DNA from: Planctomycetota bacterium
GTDB taxonomy: Bacteria; Planctomycetota; UBA1135; UBA2386
Length of the DNA stretch: 8,193 nucleotides
Assembly: GCA_020425885.1 (NCBI GenBank)
Contig: JAGQRA010000175.1
Span: 1 to 8,193, forward strand
Reading direction: 5' to 3'
The translations under genes and the position numbers were made by a program. The notes under the pieces were generated by a model. It did no database searches. It saw only the letters and a list, made by a program, of their open reading frames with translations, and was not told where the DNA came from. This document shows positions 1 to 7,800 of this stretch, one piece after another; positions within the stretch are counted from its first letter, which is position 1, and each line of letters opens with the position of its first letter.

Positions 1-175
1 CACCCGCGTCGCCGAGATCGTCGCGGCGTCGGGCGCCACCTACCTCCAGCTCCGCGACCGCGACCTCGACCTGACCCGGGCGCTGCAGGTCGACAAGACG
101 CCGACGATCGTCGTCATCGGGCCAGGCGGTTCTGTCGGCTACCGGTCGCAACAGCTCCCGTCGGATTGGCGATGA
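1..175 (+). CDS. Thioredoxin-fold (redoxin/TlpA-like) protein, C-terminal fragment
   Basis: Only the last 57 residues lie in the window; the gene enters from the left edge in the frame starting at base 2 and stops at TGA 173-175. The visible part has the order expected for the end of a thioredoxin fold. A helix leads to ALQVDKTPTIVVIGPGG (residues 27-43), in which Thr-Pro (33-34) matches the cis-proline loop, followed by a beta strand, a turn with GG, and a further strand (VGYRS). The N-terminal CxxC or peroxidatic cysteine would lie outside the window, so its chemistry (thiol oxidoreductase, peroxidase or inactive) cannot be judged. Its stop codon overlaps the start of the ApbE gene (ATGA), implying a shared transcript and coupled translation. 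The family call rests on the cis-Pro context alone and is moderate. Confidence 0.55.
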   Translation, partial: TRVAEIVAASGATYLQLRDRDLDLTRALQVDKTPTIVVIGPGGSVGYRSQQLPSDWR

Positions 176-1170
176 AGCAGGCCCCGACCATCGTCTGCCT
201 GTCTTGCCTGGCGTTGGCGGCTTCGCAGCTCGTCGCCCAACAGGCCGACGCTCCGATCGTTCGCCGCCGCGAGACGGGGGTCATGGGTACCGACCTAGTC
301 ATCGAGGTCGAAGGCGCCGATGCCGGCGTTCTGGATGGCGTCATCGACGCGGCGATCGCCGAGCTGCAACGGGTCGAGGATCTGATGACCTCCTGGCGCG
401 CGTCGCCGCTCACCGAGCTCAACGCCGCCGCCGGCAAGGGACCGCACGAGACCCCGCGCGAACTCGCGGCGATCGTCGGTCGGGCCCGCGAGGTCTCGGT
501 CCTCACCGGCGGCGCCTTCGATTGCACCTTCGCGTCGGTAGGCTCGCTCTGGGACTTCAAGCGTCGGCCGCCGGTCGTGCCGGAGCGGGCCGCGGTGCTC
601 GCGGCGCTGGCCAACGTCGGCAGCACCCGGATCACGATCGATCCCGAGCACGACCGCGTGACCCTGCCGGCCGGCGTGCAGATCGGGCTCGGCGGCATCG
701 CCAAGGGCTACGGCGTCGACCGCGCCATGGCGGTGCTGCGCGCGAACGGCATCCGACGCGGCCTCGTCAATGCGGGCGGCGACATGAAGGTGCTGTCGCC
801 CGATCGCCCCTACGAGGTCGCGATCAAGCACCCGCGCGACCGCGACCGGGCGATCGCCGTGGTGCGCGCGGCGAACACCTGCGTGGTGACCTCGGGCGAC
901 TACGAGCGATTCTTCGAGTACGAGGGCAAGCGCTACCACCACATCCTCGACCCGCGGACCGGCTACCCGAGCACCGGCTGCATGAGCGCGACCGTCACCG
1001 GTCCGAGCGCCGAGCTGTGCGATGCGCTGGCCACGGCGTGTTGTGTTCTCGGGCCGACCGCGGGCCTCGAGCTGATCGCCAAGGTCCGCCGCTACGAGGC
1101 GATCCTGGTCGGCATGGACGGTGAGGTGCACGCCAGCAAGGCGCTGCGGCCGGCACTGTGCGAACATTGA
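172..1170 (+). CDS. apbE: FAD:protein FMN transferase (ApbE family), exported
   Basis: ApbE enzymes transfer FMN from FAD to a Thr/Ser of extracytoplasmic flavoproteins (EC 2.7.1.180), using Mg2+. The 332-residue product has the usual family length. Visible family blocks are TGGAFDCTFASVGSLWDF (112-129), GGIAKGYGVDRA (174-185), NAGGD (200-204), SGDYERFF (241-248), HHILDPRTGYP (256-266) and CDALATA (283-289). The last supplies the Asp284 and Thr288 expected to bind metal in this family. Residues 1-24 look like a Sec signal peptide (Lys2, hydrophobic core, LVAQQA end); there is no good lipobox. I chose ATG 172 because it overlaps the upstream TGA and begins the signal peptide cleanly; TTG 166 is possible and would add two residues. 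No strong Shine-Dalgarno is seen, consistent with translational coupling to the thioredoxin-fold gene. No FMN-acceptor gene is visible nearby, so the target protein is unknown. Confidence 0.93.
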   Translation: MKQAPTIVCLSCLALAASQLVAQQADAPIVRRRETGVMGTDLVIEVEGADAGVLDGVIDAAIAELQRVEDLMTSWRASPLTELNAAAGKGPHETPRELAAIVGRAREVSVLTGGAFDCTFASVGSLWDFKRRPPVVPERAAVLAALANVGSTRITIDPEHDRVTLPAGVQIGLGGIAKGYGVDRAMAVLRANGIRRGLVNAGGDMKVLSPDRPYEVAIKHPRDRDRAIAVVRAANTCVVTSGDYERFFEYEGKRYHHILDPRTGYPSTGCMSATVTGPSAELCDALATACCVLGPTAGLELIAKVRRYEAILVGMDGEVHASKALRPALCEH

Positions 1171-1249
1171 CTCGGCACCGAATCGAACCCGAGCCGCCAA
1201 CCGCCCGAACCCGCCGCCATTGTCCGAAGGCACCGAAGACCGTCCCCCG

Positions 1250-2524
1250 GTGACCCCGCGTCGGGTCCTGTCGCTGTGGTGGCCGCTGGCCGGCAGCTGG
1301 CTCCTGATGGGCGCCGAGATGCCGATGCTGGCGATCGCGATGACGCGCATGCCCGGCGGTGAGGTCCATCTCGCGGCGCTGGGGGCGCTGGTCTATCCGC
1401 TGTCGATCTTGATCGAGGCGCCGATCATCATGCTGCTGGCGGCCTCGACCGCGTTGGTCAGGGATCTCGTCTCGCACGCGCGGCTGCGCCGGTTCACGCA
1501 TCTGTCCGGGCTCTTGCTGACGGTGGTGCACGCGGTGGTCGCGTTCACGCCGTTGTTCGATCGCATCGCGCTCGATCTGATCGGCGTGCCCGAGGCCATC
1601 GTCGAGCCCGGCCGCGTCGGCATGCAGATCCTGCTGCCATGGACCTGGGCGATCGCCTACCGGCGCTTCCAGCAGGGCGCGTTGATCGGCTGCGAGCGCT
1701 CGGACCTGGTCGCGGTCGGCACCGTGTTCCGGCTGCTGGCGAACGTGCTCGTGCTGGCGGTCGGGCTCGCGATCGGGACCTGGCCCGGCATCGTCGTCGG
1801 TACCGCCGGCGTCGCCAGCGGCGTCGTCGCCGAGGCGCTGTGGGCGGGCTGGTGCTTCCGTGTCGTGGCCCGACCGCGGCTTCTGCGGCGCCAGGCGGCG
1901 CCGGTGATGTCGTGGCGCGCGTTTGCGGCCTTCTACGTGCCGCTGGCCTGCACGCCGCTGATCACGATCGTGATCCAGCCGATCGGTTCGTGGGCGATGA
2001 GCAAGATGGCCGAACCGCTGCTGTCGCTGGCGGCGTGGCCGGCGGTCTACGGCCTCTTGTTCCTGACCCGCAGCGCCGGCTTCGCGTTCAACGAGGTCGT
2101 CGTCACGCTGGCCGGCGAGCCCGGCGGTTTCGCCGCCTTGCGCCGCTGCGGCTGGTGGATCGCCGCTGTGACGACCTCGGTGTTGCTGCTGCTGGCGCTG
2201 ACGCCGATCGGCGCGGTCTGGTTCGGCACCGTGACCGGGATGTCGCCGGAGCTCTCGGCGCTCGCCGGCTCGGCCCTGCTGGTCGGGGTCCTGATGCCCG
2301 GCTATGCCGTGGCGCAGAACTACCACCAGGGCGTGCTCGTGCAACAGCGTCGCACGCGGCCGATCACCGAGGCCGTCGTGCTCTACCTGGTGGTGAGCTG
2401 CCTCTGCCTCGTGCTCGGCGTCGAGGTGCTGGTGGACGTGCCAGGCATCTTCACCGCGCTCGGTTCGTTCACGATCGCCGGTCTGCTGCAGACCGCCTGG
2501 GTCGCCTGGCGCCGGCGCATGTAG
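1250..2524 (+). CDS. MOP-superfamily (MATE/flippase/ANK-like) polytopic membrane transporter
   Basis: The product (424 residues from GTG 1250) is highly hydrophobic, with about 10-12 predicted membrane spans and short basic loops. It shows an internal duplication: residues 140-165 (FQQGALIG...) align with 358-383 (YHQGVLVQ...), each followed by hydrophobic spans and a WAGWCFR/WVAWRRR end, and residues 6-70 resemble 225-288. Such two-fold repeats are typical of the MOP superfamily (MATE drug exporters, lipid flippases, ANK). From memory, LSLWWPLA (7-14) and DLIGV (109-113) followed by spans resemble the pyrophosphate/ATP-export protein ANK, but this was not searched. The substrate is unknown. 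The start is uncertain: TTG 1220 (434 aa) and GTG 1121 (467 aa, overlapping apbE) are also in frame. GTG 1250 is preferred because the residues before it are Pro/Arg-rich and unlike protein. It lies 79 bp after apbE and may be cotranscribed; its stop is 12 bp from the convergent Tsr3-like gene. Confidence 0.75.
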   Translation: MTPRRVLSLWWPLAGSWLLMGAEMPMLAIAMTRMPGGEVHLAALGALVYPLSILIEAPIIMLLAASTALVRDLVSHARLRRFTHLSGLLLTVVHAVVAFTPLFDRIALDLIGVPEAIVEPGRVGMQILLPWTWAIAYRRFQQGALIGCERSDLVAVGTVFRLLANVLVLAVGLAIGTWPGIVVGTAGVASGVVAEALWAGWCFRVVARPRLLRRQAAPVMSWRAFAAFYVPLACTPLITIVIQPIGSWAMSKMAEPLLSLAAWPAVYGLLFLTRSAGFAFNEVVVTLAGEPGGFAALRRCGWWIAAVTTSVLLLLALTPIGAVWFGTVTGMSPELSALAGSALLVGVLMPGYAVAQNYHQGVLVQQRRTRPITEAVVLYLVVSCLCLVLGVEVLVDVPGIFTALGSFTIAGLLQTAWVAWRRRM

Positions 2525-2536
2525 TGCCGTGCGCGG
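2525..2536. other. Convergent gene junction, 12 bp
   Basis: Twelve bases separate the TAG of the plus-strand transporter (2522-2524) from the TAG of the minus-strand Tsr3-like gene (2537-2539). There is no room here for a stem-loop terminator and none is visible, so transcripts from the two sides probably end inside the opposing gene or by Rho. Confidence 0.8.
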
Positions 2537-2989
2537 CTACGCCCGTCCGAGGATGGCCAGGAATCGATCGCGCCAGTGGTAGCCGTCGAGCAGGGTCGGG
2601 TCGTCGTCGCCGAGCAGCCGTCGCGCCAGGTAGAGCGCCTCGACCGAGGCCAGGCCGCCGGTCGGATCGTCGAACACCTTGCTCTCGCGCGGGTAGGCCG
2701 TCACGATCGTGCCGGGGATCGAGCGCCGCTGCGGTGCGCCGTCGACGCAGGCCACGAGCTGCGGCAACCAACGCCAGGTCGAGTCGAGCAGCAGCAACGG
2801 CCGCGCGGCGTCGGCCGGCGACAGCGGCGGGGCGTCGACGGCGAGCAGCGTGAAGCCGGCGGCGTCGAAGCGGAACCCCGGTCGCGCGCGGAGGAAGGTC
2901 ATCTCCGGTCGATCATGCAGGAAGCGCAGCGAGCACTTGCTGATCCGTTCCTTGTGATGGCGGATCACCGTGGTCGCGATCGCCGTCAC
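2537..2989 (-). CDS. Tsr3-like (TDD superfamily) putative aminocarboxypropyltransferase
   Basis: The 150-residue product matches the motif order of Tsr3, which uses SAM to transfer a 3-amino-3-carboxypropyl group to a modified uridine of small-subunit rRNA. It has an N-terminal [14 protein letters not shown] (11-24), compared with HCDPKKCSGxxL in Tsr3. This is followed by LSPAD (56-60), LLLLDSTW (65-72; the DCSW/D-x-T-W motif shared by Tsr3 and the DTW tRNA enzymes), [16 protein letters not shown] (89-104; compared with LPYLVAANPVNYGRP), GLASVEALY (112-120) and a terminal YHWRDRFL (137-144; compared with FxWGxxFL). The alignment is by eye, from memory of the family. The start is GTG 2989, whose GTGA overlaps the stop of the glycosyltransferase gene and implies coupled translation. 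A frame extends upstream of it, but there the protein is Arg/Pro-rich shadow of the glycosyltransferase. The RNA target is unknown; a DTW-type tRNA enzyme is the main alternative. Confidence 0.72.
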   Translation of the reverse strand: MTAIATTVIRHHKERISKCSLRFLHDRPEMTFLRARPGFRFDAAGFTLLAVDAPPLSPADAARPLLLLDSTWRWLPQLVACVDGAPQRRSIPGTIVTAYPRESKVFDDPTGGLASVEALYLARRLLGDDDPTLLDGYHWRDRFLAILGRA

Positions 2990-4044
2990 GGCTTCGCCCC
3001 GGCGCGCAGCTGGCGCAGCACCGCGGCCTCGGCGGCGTCGACGGTGATGCCGAGCACGCACTGTGGGGTGACGCAATCGCGCCGCTTGCAGGGTCGGCAC
3101 GGCACGTCGTGGAACAGGATCTCGTGGCTGACGTCGCCATGGCCGCGCGGGCCGTAGCGGTTCGGGTCCTTGGGGCCGAACAGCGCCACGCAGCGGGCGC
3201 CGACCGCGGCGGCCAGGTGCAGCGGACCGGTGTCGGCGGCGACGACCACGGCACAACGGGCGAGCACGCCGGCGAGGCGGCGCAGGCCGAGTTCGCCGCC
3301 GTCGATCGCGAGCGTCGTCGGCACCGCCGCGAGCACCGGCGCGGCGAGATCGCGTTCACCCGGTCCGAAGGCCACCGCCAGCGGAACGCCGCGGGCGTGC
3401 AGTCGGCGCCCGAGTTCGGCGAAGCGGTCGGCTGGCCAGCGTTTGAAGGCGGCGAAGGCCGAGGTGCCGGGGAACAGCAGGACCGGCGCGGCGACCATGG
3501 CTGCGGCCAGATCGGCGTCGGCTGCGATGGCGGCAAACGCCGGCGCGGCGGGCTGCCCCGACAGCCCCAACGACTGCAACATCAGGTGGCCGATGTCGGC
3601 GCGGTGCGGCAGCGGCAGCGGCATTGCCACCGGACGATGGTAGGCGAGTTGCGCGCCTTCCCGCGCGGCGGGGGCACCGGGCCCGAGCTTGAGGCGGCCG
3701 CGCGCGAAGCGGACGTGCATCGCGCTCTTCTGGATGCCGTGCAGGTCGAGCACGCAGTCGTACGCATGCCGGCGCAGCCGCAGCAACCCACGCGGGATGC
3801 GCAATCGATGGCGGCGGGGATACACCAGCACCTCGGCGATCTGCGGGTGATCCTCGAGCAGGGGCGCGAACCGATCCTCGACGAGGAAGTCGATCGTCAC
3901 GTCGGGGCGTTCGCGGTGCAGCGCCGCCACCGTCTCCAACGCGAACAGCACGTCGCCGAGCGCCGACAGCCGGATGATCAGCACGCGCGCGCCGTGCGGC
4001 AGCGCTTCGGTGGCAGCGGGCGTCGCGGGATCTGTCTCTGTCAT
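2986..4044 (-). CDS. Glycosyltransferase family 9 (heptosyltransferase-like)
   Basis: GT9 enzymes (WaaC/WaaF/WaaQ type) add heptose from an ADP-sugar to the lipopolysaccharide inner core at the cytoplasmic face of the membrane. The 352-residue product has the family length and marks. These are RLSALGD (25-31) in the first Rossmann half, DLHG (100-103), [18 protein letters not shown] (191-208) opening the nucleotide-sugar domain, [13 protein letters not shown] (270-282; the D-T-G-P-x-H acceptor/donor loop), [13 protein letters not shown] (287-299) and a C-terminal cysteine cluster [14 protein letters not shown] (316-329) common in heptosyltransferases. ATG 4044 is chosen for the start; ATG 4068 would add eight residues. 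Neither has a convincing Shine-Dalgarno. It diverges from the Kdo-kinase-like gene by about 57 bp and is followed by the Tsr3-like gene with a 4-bp overlap. The exact sugar cannot be assigned, so no gene symbol is given. Confidence 0.9.
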   Translation of the reverse strand: MTETDPATPAATEALPHGARVLIIRLSALGDVLFALETVAALHRERPDVTIDFLVEDRFAPLLEDHPQIAEVLVYPRRHRLRIPRGLLRLRRHAYDCVLDLHGIQKSAMHVRFARGRLKLGPGAPAAREGAQLAYHRPVAMPLPLPHRADIGHLMLQSLGLSGQPAAPAFAAIAADADLAAAMVAAPVLLFPGTSAFAAFKRWPADRFAELGRRLHARGVPLAVAFGPGERDLAAPVLAAVPTTLAIDGGELGLRRLAGVLARCAVVVAADTGPLHLAAAVGARCVALFGPKDPNRYGPRGHGDVSHEILFHDVPCRPCKRRDCVTPQCVLGITVDAAEAAVLRQLRAGAKP

Positions 4045-4101
4045 GGCGCCGATCCGAGCATTGGCCATCGCAGCCGGGCAGTCCAGTTCTATCATCGGGT
4101 C
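4045..4101. promoter_or_regulatory. Divergent intergenic region between glycosyltransferase and LPS kinase
   Basis: This 57-bp gap is the only place where promoters for both divergent genes could lie outside coding sequence. It narrows to 33 bp if the glycosyltransferase starts at ATG 4068. On the plus strand a TATCAT (4090-4095) resembles a -10 box and would start transcription at or next to the GTG at 4102, suggesting a leaderless message. No well-spaced -35 box is visible: the nearest TTGGCC (4061-4066) is 23 bp away. No clear operator was found. The assignment is by position more than by motif. Confidence 0.3.
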
Positions 4102-4893
4102 GTGGTTGCCCCCGAGGGATTCGTCGAGCTGCGCCGCGGGTCGGGTTTCGGCTGGGTCACGGCCGAACTGGCCGAGGTCGGCACCGAGCCGTTCTGGGGC
4201 GAGCTGCTGCCGCTCGAAGGTGTGAAGGGCCGCGGCGGGGTCGGCGTGTTGACCGTGGCGGGTCGCGAACTCGTCGTCCGGCCGTGCCGTCGCGGCGGCG
4301 CGCTCGGGCGCCTGCTCGAGGATCGCTACGTCAGTTCGCGGCGCGTGCGCCACGAGATCGAGACCCTGATCGGGCTGCGTGCCGAGGGGGTCCCCGCCGT
4401 GCTGCCGATCGCGGCCGTGGCCCGACGCCACGGCGTCTACTGGCGCATGCGGTTGTGCACCGAGCGCGTCGTCGACGCCGCGCCGCTGCCGGCGTTCATG
4501 GCCGCTCACCCCGAACTGCGACGCGTCACGGCCGAGGCCGTCGGCACGCTGCTGCGGCTCGCGTTCGCGGCCGGGCTGCGCCATCCCGACCTGCATCTCG
4601 ACAACGTCATCTGCGCCTCGCGCGGCGACCTGGTCCGGGCGCTGCTCGTCGACCTCGACCGCGCCCGCCTGCAGAAACCGCTCGCCCAGGGCGACATCGA
4701 TGCCATGCTGGTCCGCATGGCGCGCTACATCGTGCGGCACCAGCGCAAGCTGGCGGCCGTCCCGACGCGGTGTGAGTGCCTCCGATTGTTGCGGGCATTG
4801 GGCCTGTCCCGCGCGGCCAGGAAGGAGACGTTCCTGCGGCTCGACCAGAAGCTGCGTCGCGCGTTGGGCCGTCGCCGCTGGCTCGGACGCTGA
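4102..4893 (+). CDS. Lipopolysaccharide core kinase, KdkA/WaaP family (Kdo kinase-like)
   Basis: Members of this protein-kinase-like family phosphorylate Kdo (KdkA) or heptose (WaaP) in the lipopolysaccharide inner core, using ATP. The 263-residue product has the KdkA layout. It opens with a glycine-rich strand (GSGFG 13-17), then LVVRPCRRGGALGRLLEDRY (57-76), which matches the R-x-Y-R-R-G-G block of Kdo kinases. Next come the helix HEIETLIGLRAEGVPAVLPI (84-103), an LCTERV strand (118-123), the catalytic loop HPDLHLDNVI (161-170) with Asp163 and Asn168, and metal-binding LLVDLDRARL (181-190) with Asp184. The usual ATP-binding Lys appears to be Arg60. The start is GTG 4102, with no Shine-Dalgarno; the frame stays open far upstream but that part is antisense to the glycosyltransferase. 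Its neighbour, a heptosyltransferase-like gene, supports an LPS core role. The substrate (Kdo or heptose) is not certain. Confidence 0.82.
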   Translation: MVAPEGFVELRRGSGFGWVTAELAEVGTEPFWGELLPLEGVKGRGGVGVLTVAGRELVVRPCRRGGALGRLLEDRYVSSRRVRHEIETLIGLRAEGVPAVLPIAAVARRHGVYWRMRLCTERVVDAAPLPAFMAAHPELRRVTAEAVGTLLRLAFAAGLRHPDLHLDNVICASRGDLVRALLVDLDRARLQKPLAQGDIDAMLVRMARYIVRHQRKLAAVPTRCECLRLLRALGLSRAARKETFLRLDQKLRRALGRRRWLGR

Positions 4894-4896
4894 TCA
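4891..4896. other. Abutting convergent stop codons (TGATCA)
   Basis: The TGA of the LPS kinase (4891-4893) is followed directly by TCA (4894-4896), the reverse complement of the TGA that ends the Ser/Thr kinase gene. The two genes therefore meet at a palindromic hexamer with zero spacing, and no intergenic terminator can exist. Confidence 0.95.
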
Positions 4897-7800
4897 ACGC
4901 GGCTCGACGAGGGCGAAGCTCAACGACCAGACGGTGCAGGAGTCGTCGCGATTGATCAGCGGCAGGCCGAGGTCGCGCAGGCCGTCGTTGTTCGGATCGC
5001 CGAGGTCCATCAGCGAGTGGCCGAAACTGCGGGCGCGCGGGCTGGGAGCGAGGGTCTGCAGCGGCCTGCCGGCGATGGCGTCGTAGATGCGGACGTAGCC
5101 GCGACCGCTCGGTCCACCGCGGGCCGCCGATATCGCCAGCGCCGGCCGACCATCGTCGCGCCAGTAGGGCAGGGCGCAGATCGCGATGCCGAAGCCCTCG
5201 CCGCGTTGCTCGCCGCGCAGGAGGTGCAGCAGCTTGCCGGTCCGGCCGCTGATGACGGCGACCTCGCCACGATTCTCGTGGGGGTGGCTGATCCCCGGCG
5301 CCGTGATGGCGAAGTCACCGTGGTCGTCGCCATCGACGTCGCCGAGCGCGGCGGCGCGGAAGCCGAAGTTGGCGGTCGCGGAGCTGCCCGTGAACGTGAA
5401 CAGCTCCTGCATCGTGCGCCCCGAGAAGACGGTCGCGGTGCCGGTCCCGAGGCCGCCGCCGTCGGTGACGAGGAAGTCCTTCGCGCCATCACCGTCGACA
5501 TCGCCGAGGCCGGCGACGAGGCTGCCGGTGGCGCCGCCGTCCTGCTCGATCGCGAGCTGGTGCAGCACCTTGCCGTCGGCGCCGGAGCAGACGAAGGCGC
5601 GGCCGCGCTGACCGCTTTCCTTGGTCGGCATGCCGGCGGCGAAGTCGAGGACGCCGTCGCCGTCGACGTCGTCGATCATCGCCACGGACCAGCCGAAGCG
5701 GGCGCCCGGTCCATTGGCGACCCAGAGCAGCTCGCCGGTTCGCCCCGAACGCAGCTCGACCCGGCCGTCGCCGGCGTTCGGGCCGGAGGCCGTGTTCGGG
5801 CAGCCGATGAGCAGGTCGTTGCAGCGATCGCCGTCGGCGTCGCCGAACACGGCCAGGCCGTGGCCGTAGTTCGTGCGGTCGCCGTCATCGCGCAGGACCC
5901 GGGTCAGGCTGCCGTCGGCGAGGGAGCGCACCTCGATCCGTGCCTCGGCCGCGTCGCTGTCGAGCGATGAGCTGACGACGCAGAAGTCCTCCAAGGTGTC
6001 GCCATCGAGATCGCCGGCGCGAAGCAGGTTCTCGGCGTAGAACAAGTGTGGCGACTCGAGATGGAACGGAACCAGCGGTACCGGGACGACGACCCGTGAC
6101 CGGTTGCCGAGGATGGTGTGCAGCGGCGCCGTCCAGCTGGTGATCTGGTCGGTCGGTGCGCCGAGCAGCAGCGGCAGGCCGAGGATCGGCATGATCGCGT
6201 CCCCGGGCAGCGACCGGAGCAGACCCGGGAACTGCAGCGCGCTGAACCAGACCGTGAGCAAGGCCACGCCGGGCGGCCTGGTATCGAGATCCCTTGCCAT
6301 CGCGTAGGTCCGATCGAACGTAGCGACCGCGTTCATGGCAACGCGGATCGACTCGACGACCGCCGGCCGCAGCCAGGTCGACAGCTCCAGGGCGGGCCGG
6401 ACCATCAACGGATGCGGCCGTGGTGTGCCGTCGTCGTGCAGGAGTCCGGACAGGCCGCCGATGCGGAGGATCTCGGCCAGCTGGTGCTTCGCCGCGCGCG
6501 GCATGCGGTCGTCCTGCCGGACCAGGGCGTGGCGCACATGGCGCAGGTAGCCGGGCAGGTTGTGTTGTTGCAGATCGAGCCAGGCGAGGTGTCTGCGTGT
6601 TTCCCACTGGTCGGGCCAGAGCTGCAGGAAGCTCGTCAGCATGCGACGGGCGTGGATGTGGTTGCCGGCGGCGAGATCGAGCATGGCGAGGCGCACCAGC
6701 GGCGACGAGTCGCTGGGGTCGCGCTTCACGAGTTCGCGGTAGATGCTCGCGGCGGCCTCGGCATCGCCCTTCGCGGCCAGCAGGTCGCCTTCGAGCAACC
6801 GTCGCCGCGACTGGGTGATCTGCTCTTCGCCGTGGCCGCGCGTCTTCTCGAGCCACTCGCTGCCGAGTTCGGTGTCACCCATCACCAGCGAGGCCTCAGC
6901 CATCGCCAACGCCAGGGCGGTGGCCTCCGGGAACGAGCGGGTCGCGTGGAACAGCCGCGGGTAGGCCCGCTCCGGGTAGCCGTCATTGGCCAATTGCAGA
7001 GCGCGGCAGGCGCCGAGCAGGGGATGGTCCGGCAACTCGGCTTCGAGGTCGTCCCAGGCGGCGTGGCTGGTCTCCGAATCGCCGACCAGGAACGCGAGCA
7101 GACCGGTGGCGAAGCGATCCTCCGGCGTCGCGTCGGGGGCGAGGACGATCGGTTGTCGCACTGCTCCCGGCGTCGCGTTCGACCGCGGCTTCACATCGGG
7201 TTCGTTCCGGGCCGAAGGCGTGGTCGCATCTTCCGTCCTGGTCAGCTCGCGCTCGAGCGCCGCTTCGACCGCCTTGCGTTCGCGGCGGGCGGCGCCGTTG
7301 GTCGGGTCGAATTCGAGCGCGAGGTCGTAGGTCGCCCGGGTGGCCTGCAGCGCGGCGATGTGGGCGCTCCTGGCCGTCCGACTGCGCAACGGCTGCTGAC
7401 TGGTGCCGGTCAGGGTCTGCGCCCAGCTGGCATACAGCGCCTCGGGCGACAGCAGTTGCGAGCGCGCCTCTTGCAGCTTCTGGGCGGCCGTGAGACGCGA
7501 GTCGTGCAGCGCCTGGGCGTGCGCGACGAGCGGCCAGGTCGCGCCGGCGACGAGGATGGCGCCGGCGCCGGCGGCCATGACGATCCGGTTGTTGCGCCGT
7601 ACGAACTTGACGAAGCGGCGGATCGGACCGGCGGGTCGGGCGCGGATCGGCTCGAGATTGAGCAGGCGGTCGAGGTCGTCGGCGAACTCGTCGGCGGTCG
7701 CGTAGCGGTGGCGGGACTCCGTCTCCATCGCCTTCTGCACGACGATCGCCAGGTCGCGCGAGACGTGTGGGGCTTCCTTGCGCAGGTCGGGCAGGTTGCC

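Noticed and set aside
1171..1249. Possible stem-loop terminator after apbE (CTCGG 1171-1175 with a CCGAG about 13 bases later)
   Set aside because: Only five base pairs with a long loop and no T-run; not better than chance in this GC-rich sequence.
995..2344. A 449-residue minus-strand frame opposite the transporter
   Set aside because: Gln/Arg/His-rich, typical of an antisense shadow in GC-rich DNA, while the plus strand has a coherent membrane protein with internal repeats.
2990..3256. Longer start for the Tsr3-like gene (239 residues)
   Set aside because: The added part is an Arg/Pro-rich shadow of the glycosyltransferase; the Tsr3 N-terminal motif begins about ten residues after GTG 2989.
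3109..4101. A long plus-strand open frame running upstream of the LPS kinase start (about 330 extra codons)
   Set aside because: It is antisense to the well-supported glycosyltransferase, reads as Gln/Arg/Gly-rich sequence without domain signs, and is explained by high GC content.
4069..4740. Minus-strand extension of the glycosyltransferase frame to a 584-residue product
   Set aside because: The extra residues are antisense to the LPS kinase and His/Gln/Arg-rich; the GT9 fold starts properly a few residues after ATG 4044.
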